Notes: generated by a model from the sequence alone, not told the origin. A DNA stretch of 6,802 nucleotides from an uncultured Collinsella sp. (GCA_902495955.1 CABUZE010000049.1:1-6802), one strand, 5' to 3'. Shown: positions 1 to 6,628, counted from the first letter of the stretch. A program made the numbers and translations.

Positions 1-59
1 AGTACTATCGCCATTTGGGTTTTTATGACCACGGACTCTATCTGCAAAAGGAGCTCTAG
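1..59 (+). CDS. C-terminal fragment of a probable GNAT-family N-acetyltransferase (5' end outside window)
   Basis: Only the last 18 complete codons and a TAG stop (57-59) are inside the window. The frame reads YYRHLGFYDHGLYLQKEL. The pattern Y-x-x-LGF followed by a short strand and a terminal K-E-L is typical of the end of GNAT acetyltransferases, where the Y..LGF element sits in the last helix/strand near acetyl-CoA. The stop codon is followed with no gap by the ATG of the next gene, and that gene's ribosome binding site (AAAAGGAG, 46-53) lies inside this coding end. The two genes are therefore almost certainly co-transcribed and probably translationally coupled. The substrate cannot be told from this fragment, and family assignment from 18 residues is tentative. 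Confidence 0.55.
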   Translation, partial: YYRHLGFYDHGLYLQKEL

Positions 60-938
60 ATGAACAAGCCAAGTGTTTCTGCTGGCGTCGTTGCCGGCGT
101 TGCTCTGGGAGCCGCGGCGCTTGGTGCGGCCGCCGTCGCTGTTCGTGCTGCCTGTCTGCAGGTTGCGCGAACCCGCAACGGGTTGGCGCGCGTAAAGCGC
201 ATGCACGACGAGGGCGGTGACGAGGTCCGTGTGCTCGTGCAGGGCGGTGTCTACCAAAGCGCGAGCTATGTAGGCGAGCGTTGGGCGGAGCCCGTCTTTG
301 CGTACTATCGTGCATTTGACGATGTGTTTGAGGCCGAGGACGCAATGCGTGATGCTTACGGGCATGGTATCGACCGTATGCTCATGCTGGGCGGCGGCGG
401 GTTTGCCTATCCCAAGTTTGCACTGTTGTTGCATGAGGGCTTGCGTATGGACGTCATTGAATATGATGCCGAGATTACGCGTCTGGCGCGCCGCTGGTTC
501 TATTTGGAGGAGTTGGAGCGTACGGTTGGCGATCGCCTGAGGGTGATTACCGCCGAGGCGCGTTCGTACCTGGGCGTGACGAGCGTGGGACATCGTCGCT
601 ACGACGTTATCGTGAGCGATTGCTTTGGCGGTGCCGAGCCCGTACGCGAGCTGGCGACGGTTGAGGCGTTGCGTTTGGTGCGAGGCAGCCTGAACCACGG
701 GGGTATCTACGCTGCCAATATCGTGAGCGCAAACGATGGGAGCGATGTGACGTTCCTGCGCGATTGCGCTGCCACGGCACTCGAGGTATTCGCCCATGCC
801 TGGGTGGTCCCATGTGGCGATGCGGAGTTCGGCGGCGAGGAAAACTACCTGCTCATCGCCAGCGACGGCGACTACGCCTTTGCCGAAGCCGTGCCCTTCG
901 ACACTAACTTCCTCGGCACCGTCCTTCACGACAAGTAA
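60..938 (+). CDS. Spermidine-synthase-like protein, SAM-binding Rossmann fold, with N-terminal hydrophobic segment
   Basis: 292 residues. Residues about 6-31 are an Ala/Val/Gly-rich hydrophobic stretch that could be a single membrane anchor. The rest looks like the spermidine synthase/class I methyltransferase fold: glycine-rich loop MLMLGGGGFAYPK (107-119), acidic motif II in VIEYD (E134, D136), a motif resembling RLRVITAEARSYL, and YDVIVSDCFGG (181-191). True aminopropyltransferases usually carry a catalytic Asp in a D-x-x-DP-x-GP context; here the site is SDCFGG with no DP-x-GP. Polyamine synthesis should therefore not be assumed, and the substrate is unknown. Such proteins are often annotated as spermidine synthase or fused MFS/spermidine synthase, but no transporter part is present. 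The ATG directly abuts the upstream stop and has AAAAGGAG 6 nt before it, which fixes the start. The gene is convergent with the minus-strand cassette, 27 bp away. Confidence 0.75.
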   Translation: MNKPSVSAGVVAGVALGAAALGAAAVAVRAACLQVARTRNGLARVKRMHDEGGDEVRVLVQGGVYQSASYVGERWAEPVFAYYRAFDDVFEAEDAMRDAYGHGIDRMLMLGGGGFAYPKFALLLHEGLRMDVIEYDAEITRLARRWFYLEELERTVGDRLRVITAEARSYLGVTSVGHRRYDVIVSDCFGGAEPVRELATVEALRLVRGSLNHGGIYAANIVSANDGSDVTFLRDCAATALEVFAHAWVVPCGDAEFGGEENYLLIASDGDYAFAEAVPFDTNFLGTVLHDK

Positions 939-965
939 GTCTCCCCGTCCCAAAAAAGACTGGTC

Positions 966-3410
966 TTAGGCGTGGTCGCGCCAGCTGAGGACGCGCTGCT
1001 TCATACCCTCGATGTCGAGCACGCCTTCGGCAAAGCCCTTGCGCACGAGCTCTTCGGGAACGAACTCATCGTAACGATCAAAGTAAGGCACCTCGCCGGG
1101 ATAGACGAGCTCGATGGGGTCGAAGTCCTTTTCGGCCTCGGCTGCGAGCACCTCAAAGAACGTTTCCTCGTCGGCCTTCATCTTAAACTGCATAAAGTAC
1201 GGGCGTGACGGATCGAGCCCGCGAAGGCCAAGCTCCGCGGCGCATTTAATCTTGAGCATACGTTCGAGCGCCAGAAAGGCGTAGCTGCCCAGCCAGGGGA
1301 AGAGTACCCAGGTGTCGCCGCCCAGGTTAATGAGCGGCTTAGTTCCCGCGCCCGAAATCTCGGCGGTATGACGAGCCTGCGTCAAGCGAGCCCGTGCGTT
1401 ACCCATAAGGTACGGATATGCTGCGTGCTCGTTGAGCGCCCTGCGCATACGCTCGAGTACGTGTGTATTGATGTCACCGGGACAGTCGCCAAAGTAGGCC
1501 GGCACCCGGCCCTTGACCTGCGTGGCAAAGACAGTATGACGCTTCCAGTCCACTTCCTCGACGATCCAGCAATGGCCCGCGATGGCGATGCGCTCACCGG
1601 GCGGTGGGGGATTGACGATCGTGCCCAGTTCGGCCGATTCGCTGCGAACGGTAAACTCTTCGTTTTCCTGGAACACGGCGTAGAACTTAAAGTTGTTAAC
1701 GATGCGCTCGCCCGCGAGGCCCACGATGAGCCCACCGCCTTCGGTGACCTGGATATGGTCGATCTTGATGAGGTGGCGCAGCAACACGCGATAGTCATCG
1801 GTTGAGACGCGGTGGAAATAACTGAGCGTGAGCACGCGCTGGGCAAGTTCGGCCGGTGTGAGCTCGCCGGTGCTGGCGAGCGTCGACATGGTCTGGTGAT
1901 AGAGCAGGCTGTAGGGGAGCCGATCGAGCTCGGGCGGCTCGACCCATTTTTCCTCGCGATAGAGTTGTACGAGCGCGATGCCCTGCAGGAGCTTCCACGG
2001 AATGGTCTCGGGCATCATCGTGCGCGGCTCGGGTTCCTCCTCGCGCATGACAAACCACATCTCGGGCGGAAGATCGCGGCGCCCCGTGCGGCCCATTCGC
2101 TGCAAAAAGGAGCTGACGGTAAACGGCGCATCGATCTGAAACGCGCGCTCCAGACGGCCGATATCGATGCCGAGTTCCAGCGTAGAGGTGGTGACGGTCG
2201 TCTGTGCCTGTTCCTCGTCGCGCATGAGCTCTTCTGCCGTCTCACGCAACGATGCCGAAAGATTGCCGTGATGGATGAGGAAACGGTCGGGCTCGTGCCG
2301 GCTTTCACAGTAGCTGCGCAACATGGAGCACACGGCCTCTGCCTCCTCGCGCGAGTTGGCAAAGACCAGGCACTTGCGGCCGCGGGTATGTTCAAAGATG
2401 TAGCCCATGCCGGGGTCGGCGTTGTCGGGTGCGGTGTCGGTGGGGTTGAGCAGTGCCTGTTCGGTTGCCTGCGGGATGTCGACTTCCCCTTCGGGGGCCG
2501 AGGAAGTGCGACGGTCCTTGGGGGCAGCCTTGCCCCGTGCCTGCTCGCGACGTTGACGGCGCTCCTCCTGTGTGAGCTGTCCGCTGTGGCGCATGTCTTG
2601 GGAGCCGGCCGGCAGCGCCGTGGGTGCCGCCGCCTCAATGCGCTCGCATGCGAGCACCTCAGCTTCCTGCGGACCTGTGCTCGTGAATCCTCGCTGCTGA
2701 GCCTGGGGACCCGAGTTGTAGAAGTGCTCCATGGAGATACGCCACACGCGGCGCGGCTCCTCAAAGCGGGGGATGACGCAGTCGCGTCCCGTCCCCTGCG
2801 ACAAGAAGGCACCCGTGCGTTCCGGGTCTCCGATGGTGGCCGAAAGGCCGATGCGCCTGGGCCGCACGCCCGCCATGCGCGAAAGACGCTCGATAAGGCA
2901 GAGCGTCTGCCCGCCGCGGTCACCGCGCATGAGCGAGTGGACCTCGTCGATGACCACATAGCGCAGGTCGCAGAACATACGCGGAATTGCCATGTGCTTG
3001 TGGATCAGGAGTGCCTCGAGTGATTCGGGCGTAATCTGTAGGATGCCGCTTGGCTTTTTGATGAGCTTTGCCTTGTGCGACTGCGAGACATCGCCGTGCC
3101 AGTGCCAGACGGGGATATCGGCCTCTTCGCACAGATCGTTGAGGCGAACGAACTGGTCGTTGATGAGTGCCTTGAGGGGGCCAATATAGAGGGCGCCAAC
3201 GCTTGCGGGCGGGTTCTCCCAAAACTCGGTCAGGATGGGAAAGAAGGCTGCCTCGGTTTTGCCAGATGCCGTGGATGCCGTCAGGAGCACATTGTCTTGC
3301 GTGTTGAAGATGGCATCTGCCGCCGCAACCTGGATGGAGCGCAGACTCTCCCAATCGTGGGAGTAGATGAAGTCTTGGATAAACGGAGCGTAGCGGTCAA
3401 AGGCGTTCAC
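966..3410 (-). CDS. sngC: Lhr-like SF2 DExH-box helicase, Shango component SngC (BrxHI-like)
   Basis: About 814 residues from a GTG at 3410, preceded by AAAGGAGG (3422-3415). The reading frame extends to a TTG at 3440, but that lacks a good ribosome site and would place the Shine-Dalgarno inside the gene. In 814-residue numbering the SF2 motifs are: motif I ASTASGKT (45-52), Ia around YIGPLKAL, Ib ITPES, II DEVH (155-158), III SAT (190-192), IV LVFANS (348-353), V TSTLELGIDIG (408-418) and VI QRMGRTGRR (437-445). This is the complete set for an active ATP-driven nucleic-acid translocase. The sequence after motif VI is compatible with the winged-helix and accessory domains of Lhr-core helicases. 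Between the two RecA lobes lies a long polar insert (about 235-332). No nuclease domain is evident. The gene follows sngB after 116 nt. Its role in phage defence is inferred from its partners; alone it would be called an Lhr-like or BREX type 2 BrxHI-like helicase. Confidence 0.9.
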   Translation of the reverse strand: MNAFDRYAPFIQDFIYSHDWESLRSIQVAAADAIFNTQDNVLLTASTASGKTEAAFFPILTEFWENPPASVGALYIGPLKALINDQFVRLNDLCEEADIPVWHWHGDVSQSHKAKLIKKPSGILQITPESLEALLIHKHMAIPRMFCDLRYVVIDEVHSLMRGDRGGQTLCLIERLSRMAGVRPRRIGLSATIGDPERTGAFLSQGTGRDCVIPRFEEPRRVWRISMEHFYNSGPQAQQRGFTSTGPQEAEVLACERIEAAAPTALPAGSQDMRHSGQLTQEERRQRREQARGKAAPKDRRTSSAPEGEVDIPQATEQALLNPTDTAPDNADPGMGYIFEHTRGRKCLVFANSREEAEAVCSMLRSYCESRHEPDRFLIHHGNLSASLRETAEELMRDEEQAQTTVTTSTLELGIDIGRLERAFQIDAPFTVSSFLQRMGRTGRRDLPPEMWFVMREEEPEPRTMMPETIPWKLLQGIALVQLYREEKWVEPPELDRLPYSLLYHQTMSTLASTGELTPAELAQRVLTLSYFHRVSTDDYRVLLRHLIKIDHIQVTEGGGLIVGLAGERIVNNFKFYAVFQENEEFTVRSESAELGTIVNPPPPGERIAIAGHCWIVEEVDWKRHTVFATQVKGRVPAYFGDCPGDINTHVLERMRRALNEHAAYPYLMGNARARLTQARHTAEISGAGTKPLINLGGDTWVLFPWLGSYAFLALERMLKIKCAAELGLRGLDPSRPYFMQFKMKADEETFFEVLAAEAEKDFDPIELVYPGEVPYFDRYDEFVPEELVRKGFAEGVLDIEGMKQRVLSWRDHA

Positions 3411-3414
3411 GGAG

Positions 3415-3422
3415 CCTCCTTT
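3415..3422 (-). promoter_or_regulatory. Ribosome binding site deciding the GTG start of sngC
   Basis: On the minus strand AAAGGAGG is followed by the 4-nt spacer CTCC and then GTG at 3410. This is nearly a full anti-Shine-Dalgarno match and sits directly before the residue where helicase homology begins (VNAFDRYAPF). It argues against the in-frame TTG 30 nt upstream and the out-of-frame ATG at 3433. The spacer is a little short but workable. Confidence 0.8.
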
Positions 3423-3491
3423 CAAAAGCGCATCTCTCAACGCGGCGGGCAGTGGCTTGCTGCATTACTGCTTCAACGTTTGCCCAGATAA

Positions 3492-3528
3492 AACCTGCCA
3501 AAATAAACCTGTCCCTTTTTGGCAGGTT
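3492..3528 (-). repeat. Perfect 12-bp inverted repeat between sngB and sngC (hairpin, possible attenuator or processing site)
   Basis: The left arm AACCTGCCAAAA (3492-3503) and right arm TTTTGGCAGGTT (3517-3528) are perfectly complementary with a 13-nt loop. In the sngB-sngC transcript the hairpin begins within the sngB stop codon (TAA, 3529-3527) and is followed by the short U-rich stretch TTATCT. Only about half the stem is G/C and the U tract is weak, so partial termination or RNA processing is more likely than full termination. The loop contains another copy of AACCTG (3506-3511), allowing an alternative fold. It could also be one copy of a dispersed intergenic repeat in this genome, which cannot be tested from one window. 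Confidence 0.6.
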
Positions 3529-4828
3529 AGATGGTGAATTCGGCGAAGTTGCGGTCGTCTGTGGTGCCGGTGTCGTCTGTCGCGGCTGCCGGCGCCAGCG
3601 CGTCGCCGCCGACGCTTTGCAGCAACTCGGCCACGTTAGCATCGGGGTTCTGACACAGGATATCGAGCAGCTCGATAAAGTCGCGGATGACCTCGCGGGG
3701 CGTCAGATGCGTGTCGGCCCCCACGCGGCCAAACTCAATCTTGAGGAAGTCCACCAAGTCGTTCTCGGTAAGCGTGGGCGTCCAGCCAAAGTAGCCGGCA
3801 TGGATCTGCATGAGCTTCTCGATGAGCACCAGCAGCTCCTCGTAGGTGAGCGGCTGCAGGCGGATGATGGGCGCGAGCATATCTTTGAGAGCATCGCGCG
3901 CAAAACGGCCCTGGGCGAGACGGCTCCGAAGGGCCTCGTAGGAAAAGACGCCGCGGCGGCGGTCCTCGATAGAGGTCGGCGTGCCACCCATGATCACGCC
4001 CAGGTACTGCGCTTTGCCCTGGAGCGTGTCGTTGTACATGGTCAGGATCTTCTCGTAGTTATATTGGCGCGTGATCGCGTTGGGAATCTTGTACAGATTC
4101 ACGAGCTCGTCGATGAGCACCAGCATGCCCTTGTAGCCGCTGCAGACCAAAAAACGTGCGATGAGCTTGACGTAGTCGTACCAGTCATCGTCGCTGATGA
4201 TGGTCGAGGAGCCTAGCTCGGCGCGCGCCGCACTCTTGGTGCGGTATTCGCCGCGAATCCATTTGGTCACCCGGCTCATAGCCTCTTCATCGCCCTCGGA
4301 TACGGCCGTGCGGTAGCGGCGGAGCATGCGGACAAAGTCAAAGCCGTGGACCATCTCTTCGAGCGGGGCCAGCTGGGCATTGACGGCAGACTCATCGACG
4401 TCGGCACACGAGGCGACCCAGCGATCCAGAATAAGGTTGAGCGCACCGCCCTCAGGGCGCGTCTTGGTCGATATGTTGCGGATGAGCTCGCGATAGGTAG
4501 CGAGGCCCTGGCCCTGGCCTCCCTGTAGGCGGCGCTCAGGGGAAAGGTCGGCATCGGCGACCACAAAGCCCTCGCCCATGGCATGCGTTCGGATGGTCTG
4601 GAGCAAAAAGCTCTTGCCGGCGCCGTAGCGACCGACTAGGAAACGGAAGCTTGCGCCGCCATCGGCGATGAGGCTCAGGTCGGTGAGCAGAGCGCGGATC
4701 TCGACCTCTCGCCCCACGGTGATATAGGGAAGGCCAATGCGCGGGACAACGCCGCCCTTGAGCGAGTTGAGAATGACGGCGGCGACGCGTTTGGGCACGC
4801 GGGGTGCTGTGGATGCGGTATCACTCAT
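3527..4828 (-). CDS. sngB: P-loop ATPase of the BrxD/DUF2791 type, Shango component SngB
   Basis: 433 residues from ATG at 4828. The N-terminal part (about 16-100) carries features typical of DUF2791/BREX ATP-binding proteins: an N-S-L-K-G-G-V-V-P-R stretch, VGRE, then Walker A GRYGAGKS (66-73), followed by ADADLSPERRL and a GLATYREL stretch. Walker B is MLVLIDEL (235-242, with D240 and E241). A GVIMGGTP strand (277-284) lies where AAA+/STAND-like ATPases place sensor 1. The C-terminal 30 residues are Ala/Thr/Asp-rich and probably disordered. The ATG overlaps the end of sngA by 8 nt (ATGAGTGA contains both start and stop), with GAGAGG some 11 nt upstream, so translation is probably coupled. 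In type 2 BREX a related ATPase (BrxD) accompanies an Lhr-like helicase (BrxHI); the same pairing is seen here without other BREX genes. The assigned role, powering or controlling the defence complex, comes from the family and neighbours. Confidence 0.9.
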   Translation of the reverse strand: MSDTASTAPRVPKRVAAVILNSLKGGVVPRIGLPYITVGREVEIRALLTDLSLIADGGASFRFLVGRYGAGKSFLLQTIRTHAMGEGFVVADADLSPERRLQGGQGQGLATYRELIRNISTKTRPEGGALNLILDRWVASCADVDESAVNAQLAPLEEMVHGFDFVRMLRRYRTAVSEGDEEAMSRVTKWIRGEYRTKSAARAELGSSTIISDDDWYDYVKLIARFLVCSGYKGMLVLIDELVNLYKIPNAITRQYNYEKILTMYNDTLQGKAQYLGVIMGGTPTSIEDRRRGVFSYEALRSRLAQGRFARDALKDMLAPIIRLQPLTYEELLVLIEKLMQIHAGYFGWTPTLTENDLVDFLKIEFGRVGADTHLTPREVIRDFIELLDILCQNPDANVAELLQSVGGDALAPAAATDDTGTTDDRNFAEFTI

Positions 4829-6581
4829 GGTCTAAGTATCCTCTCACGTCTGCTTCGTAGTCCTCAATAATTTGCGGTCCTGCTGGGCCAAATTCAATAA
4901 CGGTGTCGCCCACCAGGTCAAAGAGCGCTTCGTTGATGCTATCGACGAGCATGTCCTCACTCTTGCCCGACTGTGCCACCGCCGATGCCGTCTGCGCTGC
5001 GTTGTGCTCGAGCAGTGCGCTGAGATAGGCGTTTACGGCAGGCGCGAGTTCGTTCGTGGCGTCAGCGGGCGCTGCCGCTGCGAACGCGGGCGTCGGCGCG
5101 AGAAGCGGTGCCACGACACCAAACTGTTCGGTGGATATGGTCGGCTCGTCGGCCTCGTCCTGCCGAATGGGTGCCGCGACCGGTTCGACAATCGCGTCGG
5201 CTACGGGCTCGGCTTCCGGTTGCCCTGCGCCCGCTGCCTCGGCTTCCACAGGTGCGCCGTCCTCGCGCTCTTCATCGATCAAAAGCGCTTCGCGCGTTTG
5301 CGCAGCGGCGCTCCGAATGTGCCCCAGCTGACTCAGATCGATATCGATCTTGATGGGCTGGTGTGCGGCGTCCCACGAAAGCCATGCCACAATCTCGTCA
5401 TCGATAATCTTGGCCAGATATTTGGGGACCTTTTCTTCTTTAAGGGGATGGGCGGGGTCCAGCGCCAGGCGCAGGCGTTGGTCGCAGGCGCGCATCATTT
5501 CACCGAGCTTGCTGCTCTTTTGCCTACTGCCGTGAATCCGCATGCATTCCCAAAAGCCGTTTTGGCAACGGTAGATATGGATAGGATCCAGGCGGTATTC
5601 GCAGTCCTCGTGGCGTTCGGGCGCAAAGAATACGGCCGAGGCAAACATGGTGTAGGGCATGGCCGTCTCCTCCCCAAATAAACTCGCCACGATGCCGGTC
5701 TTTCGGTGCGTGTCATAGTAGCGCGCCATGCGGACATACACGGCGCATGCCACGTGGCGCAGATCGCGGTGGTGGCTGCGGTCGAGCCGCGAGTTACTTA
5801 GGTTATACGTGGAGAGGGCGTTGATGGCGGCCATGAGTCGCTCCTCGCGCGCCTCGTCGGGCGGAAGGGGGAGCGTGGGCTCGGAGTTCTTGCGACGTTT
5901 GGGGGCCTGCCCGGACGGCGTCGGTGCGGGCGCAAGGTCTCGAGCCGCGCGTCGCAGCTCGATGAGGGCGTTATCGAACATGACGGTTTTAGAGTCGCGA
6001 AGCAGCCTGGGATCGAGTCCGTGAAAAACGGCGTAATCCTGCAGCCACACGCGTGCAAACCGGTCGATGCCGGGCTCAAAGGCGCGATAGGCATCCCAAA
6101 ATGCCTTGATCTTGTCATAGCCGTCACGCGGATTGTCGACGCCAATGCCGCAGATCAATTCGTAGAGATACAGAAAAGCAAACGAGGTCGATGTCTCCTC
6201 GATATTGCCGCGGCGCACTTGGGCACGCCAGGTAAAGTAGCCGCGCAACTGTCGATCGCTCATTGCATTGTAGGTGGGAAAGTACGACTTAAAGGTGCCG
6301 TTGTAGGGGCAATCGTCCTCGAAGTCGGCCATCAGCAGGCCTTGGCGGTAAAAGAGCTCCGCCTCCGATAGCCAACGCCCCGCGCCGCCTTTGGGATCAT
6401 CTTGCCAGCGTGATATCTCGCGCATCTTGCGGTACTGGTCGGGGAGGAAGTTCTGCATCTGACGACCGGTCTTGAGAATCGGCTCGTCAGCATAGATTTC
6501 GTTTGAGAAGCGGGCGGACTGATGGGTCCGGGCCTCGGCCATAATACGCTCGATGAGCATCTTGACGTCCTGGTCGGCCAC
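4821..6581 (-). CDS. sngA: TerB-N / TerB-C domain protein, Shango component SngA
   Basis: 586 residues from a GTG at 6581 with GAGGAG 6 nt upstream. Residues about 60-215 resemble the TerB-N domain, whose most recognisable part is around 107-147 (SDRQLRGYF, then FLYLYELICGIG). A basic, Pro-rich linker (about 216-245) follows, then a helical middle region with several Cys and His residues (about 245-435). An Ala/Pro/Glu-rich low-complexity linker spans about 442-515. The last 70 residues resemble TerB-C, with INEALFDLVGDTVIEF and a terminal IIEDYEADVRGYL. No signal peptide or membrane span is seen, so it is probably cytoplasmic. TerB-type domains were named from tellurite-resistance loci, but no terC, terD or terZ neighbours exist here. 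Being first in the operon and overlapping the ATPase gene matches the sngA position in Shango. Its biochemical activity is not known; sensing or scaffolding is a guess. Confidence 0.88.
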   Translation of the reverse strand: MADQDVKMLIERIMAEARTHQSARFSNEIYADEPILKTGRQMQNFLPDQYRKMREISRWQDDPKGGAGRWLSEAELFYRQGLLMADFEDDCPYNGTFKSYFPTYNAMSDRQLRGYFTWRAQVRRGNIEETSTSFAFLYLYELICGIGVDNPRDGYDKIKAFWDAYRAFEPGIDRFARVWLQDYAVFHGLDPRLLRDSKTVMFDNALIELRRAARDLAPAPTPSGQAPKRRKNSEPTLPLPPDEAREERLMAAINALSTYNLSNSRLDRSHHRDLRHVACAVYVRMARYYDTHRKTGIVASLFGEETAMPYTMFASAVFFAPERHEDCEYRLDPIHIYRCQNGFWECMRIHGSRQKSSKLGEMMRACDQRLRLALDPAHPLKEEKVPKYLAKIIDDEIVAWLSWDAAHQPIKIDIDLSQLGHIRSAAAQTREALLIDEEREDGAPVEAEAAGAGQPEAEPVADAIVEPVAAPIRQDEADEPTISTEQFGVVAPLLAPTPAFAAAAPADATNELAPAVNAYLSALLEHNAAQTASAVAQSGKSEDMLVDSINEALFDLVGDTVIEFGPAGPQIIEDYEADVRGYLDHE

Positions 6582-6587
6582 CGCCCT

Positions 6588-6593
6588 CTCCTC
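6588..6593 (-). promoter_or_regulatory. Ribosome binding site deciding the GTG start of sngA
   Basis: The minus strand reads GAGGAG, then AGGGCG, then GTG at 6581, giving a 6-nt spacer. The next in-frame ATG (residue 8) lacks such a site at the right distance, so the GTG is preferred. Confidence 0.7.
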
Positions 6594-6619
6594 TCCCTAT
6601 ATGGTGTCGGTGACCTCAT

Positions 6620-6628
6620 ATCATAGCA
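6620..6628 (-). promoter_or_regulatory. Extended -10 promoter candidate for the sngABC operon
   Basis: Read on the minus strand, 6628-6620 is TGCTATGAT: TATGAT differs from the consensus -10 by one base and is preceded by the TGN of extended -10 promoters. No good -35 hexamer is found 16-18 nt upstream, which extended -10 elements can tolerate. Transcription would start near 6612, giving a leader of about 30 nt containing the sngA ribosome binding site. It lies in the 88-bp gap after the upstream gene's stop, so the cassette can have its own promoter. Confidence 0.45.

Noticed and set aside
956..967. Short palindrome AAGACTGGTCTT in the convergent gap, followed on the minus strand by TTTT, as a terminator for sngC
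   Set aside because: The stem is only 4 usable A/T-rich base pairs with a 4-nt loop and overlaps the stop codon. It is too weak to call as a terminator.
1812..3023. A 403-codon open frame on the + strand opposite the helicase gene
   Set aside because: It is the antisense shadow of a GC-rich gene with complete SF2 motifs; its translation is low-complexity with no recognisable domain. Long antisense frames also occur opposite sngA and sngB for the same reason.
3397..3642. 81-codon minus-strand open frame across the sngB-sngC gap
   Set aside because: It runs through the end of sngB in another frame and the hairpin; it has no clear ribosome site and no recognisable protein features.
4821..6581. 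Tellurite-resistance locus suggested by the TerB-like domains
   Set aside because: No terC, terD, terE or terZ gene is in the window, and the ATPase and helicase partners fit defence better.
966..6581. BREX system
   Set aside because: No PglX methylase, PglZ phosphatase, BrxA/BrxB or PglW kinase is present; only the ATPase-helicase pair is BREX-like.
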